A stretch of DNA of 64,000 bases from Pedobacter sp. HDW13. GTDB taxonomy: Bacteria > Bacteroidota > Bacteroidia > Sphingobacteriales > Sphingobacteriaceae. The translations under genes and the position numbers were made by a program. The stretch is from contig NZ_CP049868.1 in NCBI RefSeq assembly GCF_011303555.1, positions 5,704,001 to 5,768,000 of the forward strand. The letters are read 5' to 3'. How positions within the stretch are numbered: the first letter of the stretch is position 1; the number at the start of each line of letters is the position of its first letter. Below are positions 1-7,725 of the stretch, piece by piece. The notes under the pieces are model-generated. The model had not been told where the DNA came from. It saw only the letters and a program-made list of their open reading frames with translations, and did no database searches.

Positions 1-521
1 ATTTTTACCTACTCTTTGCCCTCTTATTTAATCTTCAGCTTTTCGCTCAACAAGATACCACAGCTTATGCTGCCCAGCGCGCCAAAATAAATTCACTATT
101 GGTCGAACGAAGTGCCAAATTTGGTCAGTACGACGAAAGCCTGAACCAGCGTACCGGGATTTTTGGCTGGCAAACCAAGCGTGATATTAAAAATTCCAAC
201 GAAATCCTGCGTCAGGTTGTACTAACAGATAATAATATTTTTACCGAGCTTAAGATATTGATGGACTACAAAGATCTTCAGAATCAACAGAAAATAGCTG
301 TTTCTGATCATTCGGAAGAACGCATACAACGCTATATGCAAACCATTAAAAAATTACAGGATCAGAATGAGCAATTAAAGGTAGCTGCCGACAAAAGGGA
401 TAAAAGTAAAAACCTGGTTAATTACCTCGTGGTGTTTTTAATTTTGGTAATGGCCGGTGGTTTTTATTTTTTCAACAAAAAACTACAGCAATATAAAAAG
501 TATGAAAAAAGCGCTATTTAA
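1..521 (+). CDS. Secreted or membrane-anchored coiled-coil protein, 5' end missing
   Basis: The reading frame is already open at base 3 and ends with TAA at 519-521, so the true start lies before the window. The first visible residues (FYLLFALLFNLQLFAQQDTT) look like the hydrophobic core and cleavage region of a signal peptide. A polar, helical region rich in Gln, Lys and Glu follows, with likely coiled coil around RIQRYMQTIKKLQDQNEQLK. A single membrane segment (LVNYLVVFLILVMAGGFYFF) and a short basic tail end the protein. This suggests an envelope protein held in the inner membrane by its C-terminus. I do not recognise the family and assign no function. The next small gene overlaps its last 20 bases. 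Confidence 0.75.
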   Translation, partial: FYLLFALLFNLQLFAQQDTTAYAAQRAKINSLLVERSAKFGQYDESLNQRTGIFGWQTKRDIKNSNEILRQVVLTDNNIFTELKILMDYKDLQNQQKIAVSDHSEERIQRYMQTIKKLQDQNEQLKVAADKRDKSKNLVNYLVVFLILVMAGGFYFFNKKLQQYKKYEKSAI

Positions 522-648
522 AGTCCTGGTTAAAATTAACAAGGTCATTTTGCCTAGTTTGTATAAGAAAGATCCTAATAAGCTAAACACATGGCAAAAA
601 GCGATTTTAGGTTATCGTTATTGGGTATTAAAGAAGGCGTTAGATTAG
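502..648 (+). CDS. Conserved small basic protein (48 aa)
   Basis: I chose the ATG at 502, which overlaps the end of the preceding gene by 20 bases, over an upstream start at 457 that would overlap far more. The product begins MKKALFKVLVKINK and ends YRYWVLKKALD. It is very basic and has no signal peptide or clear membrane segment. From memory, small proteins ending in a W/Y-R-Y-x-V-x-x-x-ALD pattern are common in Bacteroidota and are sometimes labelled SsrA-binding protein. That label is doubtful here, since true SmpB is about 150 residues. The overlap suggests translational coupling with the upstream envelope protein. Function unknown. Confidence 0.6.
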   Translation: MKKALFKVLVKINKVILPSLYKKDPNKLNTWQKAILGYRYWVLKKALD

Positions 649-652
649 ATAT

Positions 653-687
653 CAGACCTTACAGATTTTTTAAACCTGCAAGGTCTG
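653..687. terminator. Inverted repeat, probable bidirectional terminator
   Basis: CAGACCTTACAGATTT (653-668) pairs with AAACCTGCAAGGTCTG (672-687) at 14 of 16 positions, with T- and A-rich flanks. It lies between the convergent 48-aa gene and serA, as expected of a shared terminator. A closely similar palindrome lies at 31730-31763. Confidence 0.6.
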
Positions 688-694
688 GTATTAT

Positions 695-1645
695 TTATTT
701 TTTAAAATGCTCGATAATCAATGTAGCCAATTCCGAACCAATACGCTCCTGAGCTTCATTTGTTGATGCACCAATGTGTGGTGTTAACGAGATTTTAGGG
801 TGTGTTAAAATTTCAGCCAATGGTGTAGGCTCATTATCGAAAACATCTAAACCTGCAAAAGATACTTTACCAGAGTTTAATGCTTCAATTAAAGCAGGCT
901 CATCTATTGTTCCACCACGTGAGCAGTTTACAATACCAACGCCTTTTTTCACTTTAGCAAATTCTTCAGCACCTAAAATCGGCTTATCAGCAAATGGTGT
1001 ATGCAAGCTTAAGAAATCACTTCCGGTAATTACTTCATCCAAAGAAACGGTTTTAATTGGAATACTTACCGATTGACCGCCCTGAAAATCTAAAGTAATT
1101 TCAGTTTCGGTTGGATATAAATCGTAAGCTAAAACATTCATACCTAAACCTAAAGCAACTTTAGCAGTAGCACGGCCAATACGACCAAAACCGATAATAC
1201 CAATGGTTTTCCCACTTAGTTCAGTTCCTTTTGCATAAGCTTTTTTAAGGTTATTGAACTGACTTGAACCTTCAACAGGCATTTTACGGTTAGCATCCTG
1301 TAAAAACCTGATACCGGTAAATAAGTGAGAAAATACCAGTTCGGCTACCGATAAAGAAGAAGCTGCAGGAGTATTTACAACTGCAATACCCTGACTACGT
1401 GCATATTCCACATCTATATTATCCATACCTACACCACCTCTACCAATTAATTTAATATTTGGTACAGCATCAATCAGCTCTTTTCTAACTTTTGTAGCAC
1501 TACGAACTGTAATCGCATCATACTTTTTTAAAGCTTCAGCCAGTTGATCTTGTGCAATAGTTTCGGTATCAACCTGGAAACCTGCTTTTTCTAATAATTC
1601 TTTTCCGATCGGATCAATTCCGTCGTTTGCTAATATTTTAAACAT
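695..1645 (-). CDS. serA: D-3-phosphoglycerate dehydrogenase (2-hydroxyacid dehydrogenase family)
   Basis: Predicted to oxidise 3-phosphoglycerate to 3-phosphohydroxypyruvate with NAD, the first step of serine synthesis in the cytoplasm. The NAD-binding motif GIIGFGRIGRATAK lies near residue 150. The catalytic Arg is in NCSRGGTIDE, the Glu in DNEPTP and the His in PHIGAST. At 316 residues this is the short form without the C-terminal ACT domain that gives serine feedback in longer homologues. It follows serC by 69 bases on the same strand, with a 13-bp inverted repeat between them. Family membership alone could also allow another 2-hydroxyacid substrate, but the serC neighbour makes SerA the best call. 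Confidence 0.93.
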   Translation of the reverse strand: MFKILANDGIDPIGKELLEKAGFQVDTETIAQDQLAEALKKYDAITVRSATKVRKELIDAVPNIKLIGRGGVGMDNIDVEYARSQGIAVVNTPAASSLSVAELVFSHLFTGIRFLQDANRKMPVEGSSQFNNLKKAYAKGTELSGKTIGIIGFGRIGRATAKVALGLGMNVLAYDLYPTETEITLDFQGGQSVSIPIKTVSLDEVITGSDFLSLHTPFADKPILGAEEFAKVKKGVGIVNCSRGGTIDEPALIEALNSGKVSFAGLDVFDNEPTPLAEILTHPKISLTPHIGASTNEAQERIGSELATLIIEHFKK

Positions 1646-1660
1646 TGTTACTTATGATTG

Positions 1661-1701
1661 CACCGATTAATAGTTTACATTGATAAATCTATTAATCGGT
1701 G
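1661..1701 (-). promoter_or_regulatory. Hairpin between serC and serA
   Basis: The 13-base arms at 1661-1673 (CACCGATTAATAG) and 1689-1701 are perfect complements with a 15-base loop. The repeat fills most of the 69-base gap between serC and serA. No T-run follows the stem on the minus strand, so it may be a processing or attenuation element rather than a full terminator. The role is inferred. Confidence 0.5.
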
Positions 1702-1714
1702 GTTATAATTTATA

Positions 1715-2788
1715 TTAATTCACCTTTGCCTGTTGTTCCTCAAATGCCTGCATGGCATCAATTAAAGCGTGTACGCTTGTAATTGGCAAAGCATTGTACA
1801 TCGAAGCACGGAAACCACCAACACTTCTGTGGCCTTTAATACCAACAATACCTTGTTCTTCTGCATATTTCAGAAATGGTTTTTCCAGTTCGGCATTTTC
1901 CATTACGAAACAAATATTCATTTTAGAACGATCTTCAAGTGCACAAGTACCTTTGAATAAAGGATTACGATCAATCTCTCTGTAAAGTGCTTCGGCTTTT
2001 TGCTTGTTTTCTCTCTCGATTTCAGCAACACCGCCTTTTGATTTTAACCAACGCAGGTTTAATAAAGCAACGTAGATAGAGAAAACCGGTGGAGTATTGT
2101 ACATCGAACCATTATCGATATGCGACTGATAGTTCAGCATTGATGGAATTTTACGGTCGATCTTGTTTAGAATCTCGTCCTTAACAATCACAATGGTTAA
2201 TCCGGCCGGGCCCACATTTTTTTGTGCACCTGCATAAATTAAATCGAACTGAGAAACATCAATCACACGGCTCATGATATCAGACGACATGTCGCATACT
2301 ACCGGAACAGTGGTTTTAGGTGTTTCGAAAAGCTCAGTACCGTAAATAGTATTGTTCGAAGTGTAGTGGAAATAAGCACTATCAGCCGGAATCTCGAAAT
2401 CTTTCGGAATAAAGGTATAATTAGCATCTTTAGAAGAAGCCACTACATTTACATTGCCTACCAGTTTAGCTTCCTTTAAAGCCTTACTAGCCCAAACGCC
2501 AGAATCTAAATAGCTTGCAGTTTGTCCATCGCCCAACAAATTCATCGGCACCATTGCGAACTGTAAACTTGCACCACCCTGTAAAAATAAAACGGAATAT
2601 CCCGATGGCACATTTAATAATTCCTTTACCAATTTATCAGCTTCTGCAACAACTGCCTCAAACTCGGTTGTTCTGTGCGAAATCTCTAAAATTGATAATC
2701 CATCGTTAAAATCTAAAACAGCCTGAGCTGCTTGTTTAAACACTTCTTGAGGTAAAATACAAGGGCCTGCGCCAAAATTATGCTTCAT
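1715..2788 (-). CDS. serC: Phosphoserine aminotransferase
   Basis: Transfers an amino group from glutamate to 3-phosphohydroxypyruvate to make O-phosphoserine, the second step of serine synthesis; the family also acts in pyridoxal phosphate synthesis. At 357 residues it has the normal length. The start MKHNFGAGPCILPQEV is typical of the family. The PLP lysine lies in YAGAQKNVGPAGL near residue 195, and the C-terminal KGHRSVGGFRASMYNA is also characteristic. The start codon is unambiguous. It is the upstream gene of a likely serC-serA operon. Very secure. Confidence 0.97.
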   Translation of the reverse strand: MKHNFGAGPCILPQEVFKQAAQAVLDFNDGLSILEISHRTTEFEAVVAEADKLVKELLNVPSGYSVLFLQGGASLQFAMVPMNLLGDGQTASYLDSGVWASKALKEAKLVGNVNVVASSKDANYTFIPKDFEIPADSAYFHYTSNNTIYGTELFETPKTTVPVVCDMSSDIMSRVIDVSQFDLIYAGAQKNVGPAGLTIVIVKDEILNKIDRKIPSMLNYQSHIDNGSMYNTPPVFSIYVALLNLRWLKSKGGVAEIERENKQKAEALYREIDRNPLFKGTCALEDRSKMNICFVMENAELEKPFLKYAEEQGIVGIKGHRSVGGFRASMYNALPITSVHALIDAMQAFEEQQAKVN

Positions 2789-3047
2789 CTTATTATATAA
2801 TGTTTTATGGGCGTAAATGTAAAATTTTTATAGCAGTTATGCCTATAAAATCGTACCATAAAAAATTAAATTTTGTTAAAAAAAAGACTAAAAATGATGT
2901 TTTTCTTGCAGTTTTTGCAATGAGGCTTCCAAGTAGTCAAATATGTTGAATTGATATGGTATGAAAGCTGTTTTTCTGATAGAAATGGCTCCACTTTTTA
3001 ATCGGAAATACTTCTACTGCAACTTTTAGGGCAATGTAACCGACTGC

Positions 3048-5471
3048 TTAATTATTTTTCAATTTAACAATCAGTTTTAAATTAAATTGCCTCCCGGTTA
3101 AATAATTTGGAATGGCGTACTGAACATTATCTACATCCTTTAACCATAAATAAGAAACTGTATTATCGATATTGAGCAGGTTAAAAACTTCAAAAAACAG
3201 AATCACGGAACTGAAATTACGGTCTAAGAATTTTGGTTTATGCAAAGCAGTATCGTCCAGGAAATCTTTAGAAAAACCGATATCTACCCTTTTATAAGAT
3301 GGAACAAAAAACTGATCCAAATATCTAGGTGTTTGTGTAGGGCCAATGGGCAGGCGTGAGCCATAGAGCGCATTTAAATGCACCTTATATGTAGGACTGT
3401 TCAACAACCGATCCTGAAAGAAAATAGAGAAATTTAACCGCTGATCTGTTGGCCGTTTTAGATAACCCGGATAAATGGTGGTTCCGTTTTGCACATAACT
3501 ATCACCGATAATATCTTCATTGGCATGCATCACCGACATCCTGAAATACGAAACCAGGTCTTTCACAAACTCCCCTCCTATACTAAAATCGGCACCATAG
3601 GCATAGCCTTTTGATATTTCATTTGCGAGGTATTTTATCCTTAAATTATCAATTTTGTAAGGAATTAACCGGTCGGAATATTTAAAATAAGCTTCAGAAG
3701 TAAATTTTAAGCGTGTGCCGAAGGCATCAAAAGCGTATTCATAACCCAAAGAGGTATTGTAAGAACTTTGTGCTTTCTGATCGACATTTAAAACGCCCGA
3801 GAAATTGCGGATGGTACGGTATGATGGCGGTTGTTTGTAAACGCCAGCCGTAAACCTTAAAATTTTATTGTTAGAGTTAGGCCGGTAAGCAATCAGCATC
3901 CTCGGACTGATTAACAGTTGTTTACTTAAAGAACCGTAGGTCGCGCGTGCCCCCAACTGTAGCTCGGCCGAGCTGGAAAGCGAATAACTATCCTGAATAT
4001 AGGCGCTGTAGTTTTTGATATCGAGGTTATTCTTAACGTTAATTACATTCTGCATTACAACATTTTTACCATTATTGGGCAAAATAAAACCTGCAGAATC
4101 GGTATAGTTATATTCATTCAATTTATCGTTATATGTAGATTGATCGAATTTAAATCCCCATGAAAAAACATGACTGTTAAAATTCTGATCAACCTTTATT
4201 TCTGATGCAAAAACCTGGGTATTTAAACTGTTTCGCCCATAATTATAATAACTTCCTATTCCTTTATTTTTACTAACAGGGCCAAAATTTTCGCCCGAAA
4301 AGTTATTGTCTACTTCCGCAAAAACGTAGCTTCCGTTAATATCGAAACGCTCACGCTCAATCGTATTAAAATAACTGTTTATAAATTTAACCACTAAATT
4401 TGGTCTCGGCGAATAAGCAGCAGTAACAGCACTACCAAAAGTCTGATAATCGTCTATCTCCTGCCCAGTATAATCTACATTTAACTTAAGTGTAGTGCTT
4501 AATGTTCCAAACTGCGTTTCGCGGTTGGTAGGTACCAGTTTAAATTGACCAATATTAAAATTACTCAAAAAACTGATGTTAAATTTAGGCGAAAAATCAT
4601 ACTGGTACAGCACTTGTGCATCAGCGTAATTGGGACTGTAACTCCCTTTTTCGTCCTGCTTAATTAGCACACTCGTATTATTCTTGTAACGTAAGCCAGC
4701 CAGTAAAAAACTGTGCTTAAATACTTGCTTTGTGCTTAAAGAAGTATTTAACAAACTGGTACTCAATATGGTCTGGTTACTATCGGGTTTATCGTATCTG
4801 ATATCCAGAATAGATGAAAGCTTATCGCCATATTTGGCTTCAAAGCCACCAGCCGAGAACTTTGCTTTGCTGACCAGATCGGAATTGATAAAACTAAGTC
4901 CCTCCTGCTGCCCGTTGCGGATAAGTACAGGCCGGTTAATTTCTACATCATTGATGTAGATTAAATTTTCGTCAAAATTACCCCCACGAACGCTGTACTG
5001 TGCACTTAATTCATTATTGGTAGATACCCCAGGCAAGGTTTTGAGCATTGTTTCAAAATTACCCGAAACCAAAGGCATAGCGCCAATATCGGTAACATTT
5101 ATGGTGGTGGCATTACTGAGCTGGTTTTGCTTATTGGTAATATTTACCTGCTCCAGTTCATTAATATTGGCTATTAAATTAACTTTTTGCAATATTCGCG
5201 CACCAGAACGTTCGTTAAATTTGATGGTTTGAGGCTGATAGCCCAAGAGGGAATATTTAATACTAAAGGATTTGGATTTTGAATAAATGGTATACACACC
5301 AAATTCATCGGTTACAGTTGATTGTGCCTGACCTAATACAATAACGGTAACTTGTGCCAGCGGCAGCTTTTCTTCATTTTGCACAATCCCCGAAACCCTA
5401 ACCAGAGGTTGGGCGACAGCTAAACCGCAACCGGCAATTAAAAGAAGAAAGAGGAGCCGTAATTTGAGCAT
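3048..5471 (-). CDS. TonB-dependent receptor with N-terminal carboxypeptidase-like domain
   Basis: Outer-membrane beta-barrel receptor for energised import of an unknown ligand. I start it at the ATG at 5471, giving MLKLRLLFLLLIAGCGLAVA as a good signal peptide; a TTG ten codons upstream gives a worse N-terminus. A carboxypeptidase-regulatory-like Ig domain follows (residues about 25-105). The plug domain comes next (about 120-230), with the LPGVSTNNELSAQYSVRGGN segment. A long barrel rich in Tyr, Asn and Phe fills the rest. Length is 807 residues. There is no STN domain and no SusD partner next to it, so it is not part of a starch-utilisation-type pair. It sits alone between serC and rpe. 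Confidence 0.9.
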   Translation of the reverse strand: MLKLRLLFLLLIAGCGLAVAQPLVRVSGIVQNEEKLPLAQVTVIVLGQAQSTVTDEFGVYTIYSKSKSFSIKYSLLGYQPQTIKFNERSGARILQKVNLIANINELEQVNITNKQNQLSNATTINVTDIGAMPLVSGNFETMLKTLPGVSTNNELSAQYSVRGGNFDENLIYINDVEINRPVLIRNGQQEGLSFINSDLVSKAKFSAGGFEAKYGDKLSSILDIRYDKPDSNQTILSTSLLNTSLSTKQVFKHSFLLAGLRYKNNTSVLIKQDEKGSYSPNYADAQVLYQYDFSPKFNISFLSNFNIGQFKLVPTNRETQFGTLSTTLKLNVDYTGQEIDDYQTFGSAVTAAYSPRPNLVVKFINSYFNTIERERFDINGSYVFAEVDNNFSGENFGPVSKNKGIGSYYNYGRNSLNTQVFASEIKVDQNFNSHVFSWGFKFDQSTYNDKLNEYNYTDSAGFILPNNGKNVVMQNVINVKNNLDIKNYSAYIQDSYSLSSSAELQLGARATYGSLSKQLLISPRMLIAYRPNSNNKILRFTAGVYKQPPSYRTIRNFSGVLNVDQKAQSSYNTSLGYEYAFDAFGTRLKFTSEAYFKYSDRLIPYKIDNLRIKYLANEISKGYAYGADFSIGGEFVKDLVSYFRMSVMHANEDIIGDSYVQNGTTIYPGYLKRPTDQRLNFSIFFQDRLLNSPTYKVHLNALYGSRLPIGPTQTPRYLDQFFVPSYKRVDIGFSKDFLDDTALHKPKFLDRNFSSVILFFEVFNLLNIDNTVSYLWLKDVDNVQYAIPNYLTGRQFNLKLIVKLKNN

Positions 5472-5570
5472 TTTTAGTATCAACAGGTATTTGCCAGGCA
5501 ATAAAAAGTATTAGCATTTAAGTGCTAAAAAATTACTTATTATCATCAGAACAATTTAGCAATAAAACAA

Positions 5571-6242
5571 TTAAATACTCACACTATTATGGGTTAATTG
5601 TTTCATCTCAGAAATAGTTACTGTAGGGCTTTCAGTCGCAAAAATTGCATTACCCGCTACAAAAGCATTCGCACCCGCCGATATCAGTGTAGCTATATTC
5701 TGCAAACCTACACCACCATCTACCTCAATAATTAAATCGTCGTTAATTCCTTTAATCAACGCTTTCAGATCCTGTATTTTTTTATAGGTATTGTGAATAA
5801 AAGCCTGACCGCCAAAACCGGGGTTAACAGACATAATCAGCACCAGATCCAGATCTTCAATTACATCCTGCAATAAAGTAACAGGTGTATGTGGGTTTAA
5901 GGCCACCCCGGCTTTACAGCCTGATGCCTTTATTAATTGAATACTACGGTGCAAGTGTGTACAGGCTTCGTAATGAACGGTAATGCGGTCTGCCCCTGCC
6001 TGAGCAAAATCCTGAATGTATTTATCAGGTTCCACAATCATTAAATGAACATCCAAAGGTTTTGTTGCATGTTTTTTAACAGCACCCATAACCGGAAAGC
6101 CAAAAGATATATTGGGTACAAAAACGCCATCCATCACATCAACATGGAACCAATCGGCTTCACTGTTGTTAATCATTTCAATATCACGCTGCAAATTGCC
6201 AAAATCGGCAGAAAGTATGGATGGGGCTATAATGTATTTCAT
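5571..6242 (-). CDS. rpe: Ribulose-phosphate 3-epimerase
   Basis: Interconverts ribulose 5-phosphate and xylulose 5-phosphate in the pentose phosphate pathway. It is a 223-residue TIM barrel of normal length. Family motifs are clear: IAPSILSADFGNL at the N-terminus, the metal-site region WFHVDVMDGVFVPN near residue 32, LMSVNPGFGGQ near residue 137 and EVDGGV near 175. The ATG at 6242 is the natural start. It is transcribed in the same direction as the TonB-dependent receptor downstream, 99 bases away, with no evident functional link. Secure. Confidence 0.97.
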   Translation of the reverse strand: MKYIIAPSILSADFGNLQRDIEMINNSEADWFHVDVMDGVFVPNISFGFPVMGAVKKHATKPLDVHLMIVEPDKYIQDFAQAGADRITVHYEACTHLHRSIQLIKASGCKAGVALNPHTPVTLLQDVIEDLDLVLIMSVNPGFGGQAFIHNTYKKIQDLKALIKGINDDLIIEVDGGVGLQNIATLISAGANAFVAGNAIFATESPTVTISEMKQLTHNSVSI

Positions 6243-6314
6243 ATTTTGGTATTAATCCTTTCAATAATGCGAATAAATCGCTTTTATATTGTATCTGCAA
6301 AGTCTAAAAGCAAT

Positions 6315-6380
6315 CGTCACCCTGAATTTATTTCAGGGTCTTAATAACAGGTAAGATGCTGAAATAAATTCAGCATGACG
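6315..6380. repeat. Paired copy of a dispersed 27-29 bp palindromic repeat
   Basis: Two arms of about 29 bases (6315-6343 and 6352-6380) are inverted copies of each other with four mismatches and an 8-base spacer. Each arm is itself a palindrome, centred on CTGAATTTATTTCAG in the first and CTGAAATAAATTCAG in the second. Outer ends are CGTCA and TGACG. Further copies lie at 7691-7717, 16416-16442, 55258-55284 and 55361-55385. Confidence 0.85.
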
Positions 6381-6515
6381 AATTGGTAAGAATTTCCTTT
6401 TTCATAGCAATACTGCAAGTTACAAAAGAACCATGAAAGTTTTTAGTGAGAAACATTCAAGTTCTCATTTCATATGAAAGAAAAATTTCTATTTGTCAGC
6501 TTAAAAATATATTAT

Positions 6516-7595
6516 TTACTTAGAATCCCTGTCCCTTTCGTGTTTTTTAACTGTATTTAAATAAGTTAGAATTAATTTTCTTTTTTCATTATCTCTCATC
6601 TTGTTCTTTAACAGATCGTAAAAAACGTTTATGTATAGCAGTTCATTATCCTCAACATAATAAGTTAAAATTTGTGGTTTTGTAATCTTTGAATTTTCGT
6701 AAGCTCCTTTTAGTGTTTTACTCTTTTCATCCCAGCTATACTTTACAATGGTAGAATCGTTTAACAAATAATTTAAGTCCGGGTAATCATTATTCTTCCA
6801 TTCATTAAAGCCATGGGAGTAAACCATTTTTAACATCAAAGGATTGGTCTTCAGCTTGATTGACTCCAGCCATTTTTGACGCGATCCCAAAGCACCTGTG
6901 GTATTCCCATTAGACAATTCATTCAATACAGGGATGAAACGGTTATTATAATATTTGTAGAAATACAAATTATTCCACCAAATCCCCGAGCCGGTGATAT
7001 AATCTTCCCTGTAATAAATTATGGTTTTGCCATCTGCATCTTTATAATGATTAAGCTCAAGGCCATAATAATTATATATCGCTTTTTTTGCTAATAACGA
7101 ATCGCCATTAAAGAAATAAAGATTAGTTCTTCCCCGGACCCGATCTTCATTAAAAGAAATTGCAAACTCCTTTTTATTTCTACTCCCTTTACCAAAAGCA
7201 TAAAATTTAACCGGAATATTTTTTTCACCCAGATAAATACTGTCGAGTTCTATTTTACCAAAGATTTTTTCAGCTTGATCAATCTTTATTGATCTCTGTT
7301 TAATAGCTGTTTTTAATGTACTATATTCTAATTTATTTAACTTCCGGTTAATTTGTTGAATAGCTAAAAACACAGAATCGGCATAAAAAGAAGTTTTTTT
7401 CACCAATGAATCAGTTGAAAGCCTTCCAACACTATCCATAAAGGCAATCAAGCTTTTTTCGCTGAAATTAGCTGATTTGTTTTCTAAGGTTCTCGATGTA
7501 TTTTTTTTATTGGTGTTGCCTTTTGATTTATGCTCTTGTTGGTTGCAAGCCATAATCAAAACTGAAAATAACAAAAGTAGTGCGGTATTCTTCAT
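6516..7595 (-). CDS. Predicted lipoprotein of unknown function
   Basis: The 359-residue product starts MKNTALLLLFSVLIMACNQQ, a lipoprotein signal peptide with Cys at position 17 as the likely lipidated residue. A Lys, Asn and Ser-rich linker follows, then a mixed region rich in Tyr, Asn and Lys with no motif I recognise. The C-terminal 60 residues are charged and probably helical. It is expected at the periplasmic face of an envelope membrane. The AT-rich codon use and lack of a conserved operon partner fit a lineage-specific gene. It lies between the paired repeat at 6315 and the pnp terminator, and looks monocistronic. I do not assign a function. Confidence 0.7.
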   Translation of the reverse strand: MKNTALLLLFSVLIMACNQQEHKSKGNTNKKNTSRTLENKSANFSEKSLIAFMDSVGRLSTDSLVKKTSFYADSVFLAIQQINRKLNKLEYSTLKTAIKQRSIKIDQAEKIFGKIELDSIYLGEKNIPVKFYAFGKGSRNKKEFAISFNEDRVRGRTNLYFFNGDSLLAKKAIYNYYGLELNHYKDADGKTIIYYREDYITGSGIWWNNLYFYKYYNNRFIPVLNELSNGNTTGALGSRQKWLESIKLKTNPLMLKMVYSHGFNEWKNNDYPDLNYLLNDSTIVKYSWDEKSKTLKGAYENSKITKPQILTYYVEDNELLYINVFYDLLKNKMRDNEKRKLILTYLNTVKKHERDRDSK

Positions 7596-7652
7596 AATAG
7601 AGAAGCGATTTAGAACTCAATAAATCTAAGAAAAACGTTTCACATAAAACAA

Positions 7653-7683
7653 AAAACCCTTTCAGCTAACTGAAAGGGTTTTC
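7653..7683 (-). terminator. Rho-independent terminator of pnp
   Basis: AACCCTTTCAG (7655-7665) and CTGAAAGGGTT (7670-7680) form a perfect 11-bp stem with a CTAA loop. On the minus strand a T-rich tract follows. It lies about 45 bases after the pnp stop codon, separating pnp from the lipoprotein gene. Confidence 0.85.
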
Positions 7684-7690
7684 GTTATTG

Positions 7691-7717
7691 AGATGCTGAA
7701 ACAAGTTCAGCATTACG
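7691..7717. repeat. Single copy of the dispersed palindromic repeat
   Basis: One arm of the family described at 6315-6380, reading AGATGCTGAAACAAGTTCAG followed by CATTACG. It sits between the pnp stop codon and its terminator, so it should be transcribed as part of the pnp 3' end. Confidence 0.8.
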
Positions 7718-7725
7718 TTCACCTA

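Noticed and set aside
774..1076. Open frame on the plus strand within serA
   Set aside because: It lies wholly opposite a secure serA gene, shows no domain pattern and has the composition of a shadow frame. Many similar frames opposite pnp, lepA, folD, rpe, dnaB and bphP were dropped for the same reason.
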